Of a stretch of DNA of 64,000 nucleotides, positions 57,794 to 64,000 are shown piece by piece. The first letter of the stretch is position 1. Each line of letters starts with the position of its first letter. The notes under the pieces are model-generated. The model did no database searches, was not told where the DNA came from, and saw nothing but the letters and a program-made list of their open reading frames with translations. The DNA is from an uncultured Bacteroidota bacterium (GTDB lineage: Bacteria > Bacteroidota > Bacteroidia > Flavobacteriales > Flavobacteriaceae), in assembly GCA_902590705.1 (NCBI GenBank), contig CACIXU010000008.1:1-64000 (forward strand), read 5' to 3'. Both the position numbers and the translations under genes were made by a program.

Positions 57794-59053
57794 ATGATGA
57801 GTAAAAAAATAGCGATAATCGGTCTTGGCTACGTAGGATTGCCTTTGGCTAATGCTTTTTCAAAAAAATTCAAAGTAATTGGATATGATAATGACTTAAA
57901 AAAAGTTGAGGAACTTAATAATTGTGTTGATAAAACCAATCAATTGGATAATCAAAAATTAAAATCATTTTTAAATCGCGTCAAATTAACAAATAGATCA
58001 GAGGAAATTTTAGGGTGTAATATCTACATCATTACAGTACCCACACCTGTAAATAATTTTAAAAAACCTGATCTTTCTTTTCTATTAGATGCTACCAAGA
58101 TGGTGGGTGCAATTCTTAAAGAAGGAGACATTATTATTTATGAAAGTACGGTTTACCCCGGTTGCACTGAGGAGGATTGTGTTCCTGTATTGGAGTCCAT
58201 ATCTGGTTTAAAGTACAACCAAGACTTTTTTTGTGGATACTCCCCTGAAAGAATTAATCCGGGAGACAAAACCAATACTTTAACTAATATTATTAAGGTC
58301 ACATCTGGTTCAACTCCGAAAATTGCTGAATTGGTAGACAATTTATATAATGAGATTATTAAGGCGGGTACATTCAAAGCTACTTCAATTAAGGTTGCAG
58401 AGGCCTCAAAAGCAATTGAAAATGCACAAAGAGACATAAATATTTCTTTTATGAATGAGTTAGCATTGATATTTGACAAAATGGATATAGACACTGCCCA
58501 TGTTTTAGATGCAGCATCGACTAAATGGAATTTCATTCCATTTAAACCAGGACTCGTCGGTGGACATTGCATTAGTGTTGACCCATATTTTCTTACTCAT
58601 AAAGCTGTTCAATTAGGCTATACTCCTGAGGTAATTTTGTCCGGAAGAAATGTAAATGACAGTATTCCAGCATTTATAGTTAGTAAAGTTTTAAACTTGA
58701 TGAGAAAAAAAGAAATTTTAATTAAAGGAGCCAAAGCACTAATAATGGGGATTACATTTAAAGAAAATCTAAATGACATAAGAAATTCAAAGGTGCCTGA
58801 AATCTACGAATGTTTAAAAGAAAAAGGTATTGAGGTCGAGGTTCATGACCCTTTAGCCGACCCTGATTTGGTAAAAAAAGAATATGGAATCTCTCTCACC
58901 AAAACTCCGGGAAAATATGAGGTAATAATTCTTGCGGTGGCGCACCAAGTATTTATTGATCAGAAAATTCTAAATTACAAAAACCCTGGGGGTTCTGTGA
59001 TATATGATATTAAATCAGTTATGAATAAAGATATAATTGATGGAAGACTATGA
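57794..59053 (+). CDS. Nucleotide sugar dehydrogenase (WbpO/TviB-like)
   Basis: KKIAIIGLGYVGLPLANAFSKKFKVIGYD; SPERINPGDKTNTLTNIIKVTSG; EASKAIENAQRDINISFMNEL; GLVGGHCISVDPYFL. Confidence 0.93.
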   Translation: MMSKKIAIIGLGYVGLPLANAFSKKFKVIGYDNDLKKVEELNNCVDKTNQLDNQKLKSFLNRVKLTNRSEEILGCNIYIITVPTPVNNFKKPDLSFLLDATKMVGAILKEGDIIIYESTVYPGCTEEDCVPVLESISGLKYNQDFFCGYSPERINPGDKTNTLTNIIKVTSGSTPKIAELVDNLYNEIIKAGTFKATSIKVAEASKAIENAQRDINISFMNELALIFDKMDIDTAHVLDAASTKWNFIPFKPGLVGGHCISVDPYFLTHKAVQLGYTPEVILSGRNVNDSIPAFIVSKVLNLMRKKEILIKGAKALIMGITFKENLNDIRNSKVPEIYECLKEKGIEVEVHDPLADPDLVKKEYGISLTKTPGKYEVIILAVAHQVFIDQKILNYKNPGGSVIYDIKSVMNKDIIDGRL

Positions 59054-59144
59054 TCCTATTTAAATATCTGCTTGTTTTACTTTGTATCTAATTTAGAGTT
59101 AACTTAACCAAATAAAATTTCTTAAAAAAATAATTAAGTTTCAT

Positions 59145-59966
59145 TTAATTAAATTTTTCAAAAGGATCACCAATCTTTTTTGAGTGATATATTTCAAACT
59201 GAATCAAGTCTCTGTACTTGCCTCTTCCTGGAATTGAAGCAGAATGTAAACATTTTGATGTATTAACTATGTATGTTTCTCCAAGATTTCCGTTGCAATA
59301 AACTATCATGTTTTTTTTCTTTACAAAATCGTCTAATTTGAAATTTGATATTGATGTATCAAGGTACTTAAATCTTCTGGTCAAAGATTTTGTGTTAGTG
59401 GCGTTTAAAAGTTTTGTACTGCCATTATTTTCGTCTGTATAATCATTTAAGAGTACAAATACAGTCAATTTATCTAATCTAAAATCGTCAAAATGCCAGT
59501 AATTTGAAAAAACATATTTTTCTTTTTTTGAATCCCGAGAATTATCATGAAGAGTTCTCCAACAACTAATTCTATCTATTATATAATTACCATCATAGTA
59601 ATTGATTAGTTCTTCTTTAAAAATATCAATTAGATTTTTTATACCATTAATTTCAAGCGGATTTTTTATTAATAATTTTTTAGAGGAACCTTTCTGAGTA
59701 TAGATTTTGTCAGGATTTTTCATTAATTCATTAAATTGTTTTTTTACATCCGAAATTAGTTTAAGATCTAAATTATAAGGTAATTTAACATATCCATTTT
59801 TTTCTAAAGGGTTTTTTTTGATTTTACTTTTCCAATAAAATAAATTTAGATACGGTAACAAATTATTTGAAAGCTTTGAACAGTTTCCAAAAAGAATTCT
59901 ACTTGGGAAAGTTTTAGATATTCTTAAAATAATAGACATACCTAGATTTAATTTTTCTAAAAGCAT
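59145..59966 (-). CDS. PhyH-like 2-oxoglutarate/Fe(II) dioxygenase superfamily protein
   Basis: NYWHFDDFRLDKLTVFVLLNDYTDENNGSTKLL (HxD) with distal CLHSASIPGRGKYRDLIQF (H...R). Confidence 0.65.
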   Translation of the reverse strand: MLLEKLNLGMSIILRISKTFPSRILFGNCSKLSNNLLPYLNLFYWKSKIKKNPLEKNGYVKLPYNLDLKLISDVKKQFNELMKNPDKIYTQKGSSKKLLIKNPLEINGIKNLIDIFKEELINYYDGNYIIDRISCWRTLHDNSRDSKKEKYVFSNYWHFDDFRLDKLTVFVLLNDYTDENNGSTKLLNATNTKSLTRRFKYLDTSISNFKLDDFVKKKNMIVYCNGNLGETYIVNTSKCLHSASIPGRGKYRDLIQFEIYHSKKIGDPFEKFN

Positions 59967-59969
59967 AAA

Positions 59970-62024
59970 TTGGATTTTAATTTTGTAATATTAAAAAAAA
60001 AAAGAACACTTTTTTCATTTTTTTCGTTTAAAGCATATTTCAAATTGAAATACAGAAAAGATATTGACGGATTAAGAGCTCTAGCTATTATTCCTGTATT
60101 ATTTTTCCATACAAATTTAGGTTTTTTGGACGGAGGTTTTGTTGGAGTTGACGTTTTCTTTGTTATAAGTGGTTATCTAATAACTTCCATTGTCTATAGT
60201 CAAATATTAAATGATCAATTCTCATTTATTAATTTTTACGAGAAAAGATTTAGAAGAATTTTGCCTGCATTTTTCTTTGTGGTAATTCTGACTTTCCCTT
60301 TTGCCTATAAATTATTATTTACTACTAATTTTATTGAATACGGCGAGAGTATAATAGCTAGTACCCTTTTTATTGCAAATATCCTTTTTTGGAAAAATTC
60401 AGACTATTTTGATAATGCAGCAGAATTAAAACCACTTCTCCACACATGGAGTTTGTCTGTGGAGGAACAATTCTATATTTTCTTCCCAATTTTACTATTT
60501 ATTCTTTTAAGACTTTTTAAAAATAAGGTTAAATTTTTAATATTATTTTTTGTTCTTTTTAGTTTTTTTATAGACCCTGCAATGCGTTATATATTTTCGA
60601 ACAAAAGCTCATTAGCGTCAGCTATTTTCTATTTACTTCCATCAAGAGCATGGCAAATAGGAATTGGGTCAATTTGTGCTCTTTTCTACAGAGATTTTAA
60701 GAATAAATATAGACATGCCAATTTATTTGTAACTATTGGTTTAATAATGATTACTTCGAGTTTTTTTGTTTTCAATGAATCCACTCCATGGCCATCATAT
60801 TATGCATTACTTCCAACCTTAGGAGCCGCACTCATTATAATACAAGGAGAAAAAAGTTCAATAGCCAATAATTTTTTAGGCAATAAATTATTTATAAGTA
60901 TTGGTAAATGGAGTTACAGCATTTATTTGATTCACCTCCCTTTATTTGTTTTTTGTAGACATCATTTTGGAGAGGATAATTTAAATTTTTTGGGCTACTC
61001 GATTTTAACAATTATATCGATTTTTTTAGCATTCCTGACTTACAGGTATATTGAGTCTCCTTTTAGGGATAAAAATCTAATCAATAAAGGAAATATTTTT
61101 AAAATTTCTTTTGGGTTTTTATTAATACTTCTATCATTAGGCTTTATCATTATCAAAACTAACGGAATGCCAAATCGTTCAATCAACACAAAATTTAAAG
61201 TTGCTGAATATCAGGTAGATAATAAAATTTTAGAGGATGATTATTGGAGTTTAACCGATTCAATTATTGGGATTAACACTGCAAACAGTGATAGTAGAAT
61301 GGAAAAAGTTGATATGTTGGGCAACAAATTCGATTGGTTTAAAAATTCTGTTGATTTTAAAAGTAATATTTTAATAATTGGAAATTCATTTTCGTATGAT
61401 TTTTTTGGTGTTCTTTTTTATTCTAAATCAGTTAGAAAAAATTTTTTGTTAGGAAGATATGGAGCTCAAGTTAAAGACTTAGATTATAATAAGTTAAAAA
61501 CAAATATTAATTATATAAAGTCGAATATCTTGGTTTTTTGTTCAAGATATAGTGAGGAAGATTATAAGGCTATTTCAGAATTAGTAGCAGCTTTTTTGAA
61601 TGACGGCAAAAGAGTTTTTTTAGTAAAAAATATTTTTGAGTTTGAATATAACTCCTTAAAAAATGTAGCAGACGAGATAGTACAATATGAGATATATCGA
61701 AATAATTTTTCACCTGAGGATATAAGTAAAAAGGTAAATAAAAGATATTACAACTTATATCATAACAAAAAAAATACAAGAGCGGAGAAACTTATTAGGC
61801 TTGAGAAAGAAGTTTTTAAAAATATTAAAGAAAAAAATCCTGAGGTAAATATTATTGATAGAATGGACTATATGATTATTGAAAATAAAGCATTTTTTAT
61901 TGATAAAAAATTAAATAAATACTCGTCTGATTACGGCCATCACACTTTAGTCGGTTTGAAAAAATATGCGCAACTAATCGACTCAATAAATTTTTCACAA
62001 AAATTTAAAAAAAGTAATAAATAG
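59970..62024 (+). CDS. OafA/YrhL-type acyltransferase 3 family protein with C-terminal SGNH-like domain
   Basis: YRKDIDGLRALAIIPVLFFHTNLGFLDGGFVGVDVFFVISGYLIT...FYEKRFRRILPAFF...LLHTWSLSVEEQFYIFFP. Likely real start TTG 60045. Confidence 0.92.
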   Translation: MDFNFVILKKKRTLFSFFSFKAYFKLKYRKDIDGLRALAIIPVLFFHTNLGFLDGGFVGVDVFFVISGYLITSIVYSQILNDQFSFINFYEKRFRRILPAFFFVVILTFPFAYKLLFTTNFIEYGESIIASTLFIANILFWKNSDYFDNAAELKPLLHTWSLSVEEQFYIFFPILLFILLRLFKNKVKFLILFFVLFSFFIDPAMRYIFSNKSSLASAIFYLLPSRAWQIGIGSICALFYRDFKNKYRHANLFVTIGLIMITSSFFVFNESTPWPSYYALLPTLGAALIIIQGEKSSIANNFLGNKLFISIGKWSYSIYLIHLPLFVFCRHHFGEDNLNFLGYSILTIISIFLAFLTYRYIESPFRDKNLINKGNIFKISFGFLLILLSLGFIIIKTNGMPNRSINTKFKVAEYQVDNKILEDDYWSLTDSIIGINTANSDSRMEKVDMLGNKFDWFKNSVDFKSNILIIGNSFSYDFFGVLFYSKSVRKNFLLGRYGAQVKDLDYNKLKTNINYIKSNILVFCSRYSEEDYKAISELVAAFLNDGKRVFLVKNIFEFEYNSLKNVADEIVQYEIYRNNFSPEDISKKVNKRYYNLYHNKKNTRAEKLIRLEKEVFKNIKEKNPEVNIIDRMDYMIIENKAFFIDKKLNKYSSDYGHHTLVGLKKYAQLIDSINFSQKFKKSNK

Positions 62025-62061
62025 TGACACTTTTTTTGAATTAAAATCAAATACAAAAAAA

Positions 62062-62190
62062 ACTTGATAAATAATTTGTTTTATAATCATTTATCAAGTA
62101 CTTTTGGTACTAAATAATGTTTAAATACCATTTGATAGAATTTAAAACCCTTATTTTATGTGTTCAATTACATATATCGTAAGGGTTTTT
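62062..62190 (+). promoter_or_regulatory. Structured leader with three hairpins before the UpxY-type gene
   Basis: ACTTGATAAA/TTTATCAAGT (62062-62099); AGTAC/GTACT (62097-62111, shares arm); AAAACCCTTA/TAAGGGTTTT with T-run (62144-62190). Confidence 0.6.
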
Positions 62191-62203
62191 AATATGATAA
62201 GCA

Positions 62204-62677
62204 GTGAAAAAAAAATGGTTTGTAATTTATACTAAAGTTCAACAAGAGCTTAAAACTGCCAAGCAGCTCACAGCTATGGGGATAACCAACTATTGTCCCA
62301 CTGTAAACATTATCAAACAGTATTCCGATAGAAGGAAAAAAATTAAAAAACCTTTGATCTCCTCATATTTAATGGTTCATCTTGAGGAAAGTGATCGAAA
62401 TCAGGTTTTTTCATCTCCTGGAGTAGTGCGTTATTTATTTTTTCTGGGAAAACCCGCTGTGGTTCCTCCTTATGAGATTGAGCTTATGCAAAACCACTTA
62501 AACGGAGTATATAATGAGATTCAGACTAATAGCCTTCGAGTAGGGGAAAATTACAGGATTCCCCAAGGTCCTTTCAGTGGGTTAACTGGAAAGGTATTAG
62601 AAACTGATAAATCAAGAGTTAAATTAGTGTTGGAGAGTTTAGGGATGAGTATCACCCTAAAAAAGCACGTGGCCTAA
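62204..62677 (+). CDS. UpxY-type NusG-like transcription antiterminator
   Basis: KKKWFVIYTKVQQELKTAKQLTAMGITNYCPTVNIIKQYSDRRKKIKKPLISSYLMVHL; KOW-like IPQGPFSGLTGKV. Confidence 0.92.
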   Translation: MKKKWFVIYTKVQQELKTAKQLTAMGITNYCPTVNIIKQYSDRRKKIKKPLISSYLMVHLEESDRNQVFSSPGVVRYLFFLGKPAVVPPYEIELMQNHLNGVYNEIQTNSLRVGENYRIPQGPFSGLTGKVLETDKSRVKLVLESLGMSITLKKHVA

Positions 62678-62694
62678 TTTAACTTTTTAAAATT

Positions 62695-62778
62695 ATGGAT
62701 AAATCAAATTTTTCCCGACTGGGACAGATGGGGCGGAGCCTTCCAAAAAAACTAATTAGATTAAGCAATGCTGGGTGA
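62695..62778 (+). CDS. Possible 27-aa leader/small protein
   Basis: MDKSNFSRLGQMGRSLPKKLIRLSNAG*; stop overlaps the next start (ATGCTGGGTGA). Confidence 0.35.
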   Translation: MDKSNFSRLGQMGRSLPKKLIRLSNAG

Positions 62779-63286
62779 ACTTATCACTTCTAAAACACGC
62801 TTACGATTACTGATTAAATTTTTTATCTCCCAGGCTAACCGAGGGTATCTCAATGGCCTTGCAACTGAGATGGGAGAATCCACAAATTCTATTCGTAAAG
62901 AGCTCAACCACCTTCAAGGTGCTGGCTATCTGGAAAAAGTAAAAGTAGATAATAAAGTAGAGTATAGGGCCAACGTTAATCACCCTCTTTTTGAGGTGAT
63001 GCAAAAAGTAGTTTTTAAACACCTTGGACTTGAGGATGTCGTTGAAAAAGTGCTGGAGCGAATGGGAGGTGTTGATCAAATAATCCTTATTGGAGATTAT
63101 GCAAAAGGGAATGATTTTGGGCATATTGAAGTTTTTTTAATCGGTCAGGGACTTAATATGGAATACATAGCTCAGTTAGAAGATAAAATTGAAGATTTAA
63201 TAGGACGCAAAATAAGCTTTTACTTGGCATCTAAGTTTTTAGCCGATAGAGATCATATTATACTATTTAATTCAAAAGATAAATGA
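62768..63286 (+). CDS. Winged-helix regulator with degenerate nucleotidyltransferase-like C-terminal domain
   Basis: N-terminal wHTH (NGLATEMGESTNSIRKELNHLQGAGYLEK) and ILIGDYAKGNDFGHIEVFLIG, resembling an NTase motif. Confidence 0.7.
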   Translation: MLGELITSKTRLRLLIKFFISQANRGYLNGLATEMGESTNSIRKELNHLQGAGYLEKVKVDNKVEYRANVNHPLFEVMQKVVFKHLGLEDVVEKVLERMGGVDQIILIGDYAKGNDFGHIEVFLIGQGLNMEYIAQLEDKIEDLIGRKISFYLASKFLADRDHIILFNSKDK

Positions 63287-63485
63287 TCTCATTTGAAAGT
63301 GAAAAGTCTTCTTGATCTTAGTTTTTTAACTATATCCAGCTATTACCTATGTGAATTAAGAAATCAAATTATACATTGGGGAGTACTTTCTGGAAAGTAC
63401 AACTAATAAGTTATGTTTCTCTTTTTAGAATGCTAGAATATCTAAGATATCAGATTAATTTTTCCACTTTGCTTTTAAACACTAA

Positions 63486-64000
63486 ATGAAAATAAAAAAT
63501 ATTTGTTGTATTGGAGCGGGTTATGTTGGAGGGCCAACAATGGCTGTTATTGCACTAAAATGCCCCCAAATTAATGTTATTGTTGTTGATTCTAATCCTG
63601 ATAAGATTAAAGAATGGAATGGACCATTACAAAATTTACCTGTTTATGAGCCTGGACTTTCGAAGGTAGTAGAACAAGTACGTGGCAAAAATTTGTTTTT
63701 CTCTAATGATATTGCTGGCAGTATCGAAGAAGCTGAGATGATTTTTATGGCAGTCAATACCCCAACTAAAACAGAAGGAGAGGGAGCAGGTATGGCAGCA
63801 GACCTTCGATATGTTGAGGCTTGCGCAAAAGATATTGCCAAGTATTCTAAGGGGGATAAAATTGTAATTGAAAAATCTACCCTTCCCGTCCGAACAGCAG
63901 AAAAAATAAAAGAGATTTTATTAGAAAACTCTAAAAATATTCAATTTGAAATCCTTTCAAATCCAGAGTTTTTAGCTGAGGGTACAGCCGTTCAGGATCT
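63486..64000 (+). CDS. UDP-glucose 6-dehydrogenase family protein, 3' partial
   Basis: [45 protein letters not shown]...[31 protein letters not shown]...[12 protein letters not shown]; runs off the window. Not in the ORF track. Confidence 0.92.
   Translation, partial: MKIKNICCIGAGYVGGPTMAVIALKCPQINVIVVDSNPDKIKEWNGPLQNLPVYEPGLSKVVEQVRGKNLFFSNDIAGSIEEAEMIFMAVNTPTKTEGEGAGMAADLRYVEACAKDIAKYSKGDKIVIEKSTLPVRTAEKIKEILLENSKNIQFEILSNPEFLAEGTAVQD

Noticed and set aside
1-64000. tRNA, rRNA, transposase, integrase, prophage or defence-system genes
   Set aside because: None recognised on either strand by reading the ORFs and intergenic regions; tRNAscan/Infernal and HMM searches would be needed to exclude them formally.

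Overview
AT-rich chromosomal window from a Bacteroidota (Flavobacteriia-like) genome, inferred from type IX secretion/gliding C-terminal domains, PorP/SprF proteins, TonB receptors, a UpxY-type antiterminator and TAnnTTTG-type promoters. No tRNA, rRNA, CRISPR array, transposase or phage module was recognised. Main contents: (i) two separate giant-adhesin + PorP/SprF + OmpA/SPOR modules (about 1-11.4 kb and 29.5-39.3 kb); (ii) a candidate inositol operon (myo-inositol oxygenase, Gfo/Idh dehydrogenase, Na+ symporter); (iii) a DtxR-like regulator divergent from a TonB receptor/thioredoxin pair, with a 19-bp operator-like dyad exactly filling the promoter spacer; (iv) an overlapping three-gene YHYH/MORN/SCO lipoprotein operon beside an HxlR-like gene flanked by identical 20-bp repeats; (v) a dgcA/dgcN-like pair, transporters and a pirin; (vi) a secreted solenoid-like lipoprotein behind a sigma54-like promoter; (vii) the start of a surface polysaccharide locus (54.5 kb to the end). 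Items most worth follow-up: a 43-aa ORF with a full classical C2H2 zinc-finger consensus beside eight 10-bp-phased A-tracts; a SPOR-like domain nested inside an OmpA C-terminal domain; a 315-bp perfect intragenic SPOR duplication; a recurrent 19/20-bp intergenic motif next to hairpins; and a multi-hairpin leader before the UpxY-type gene. All assignments were made by eye from the sequence; no database search was run.
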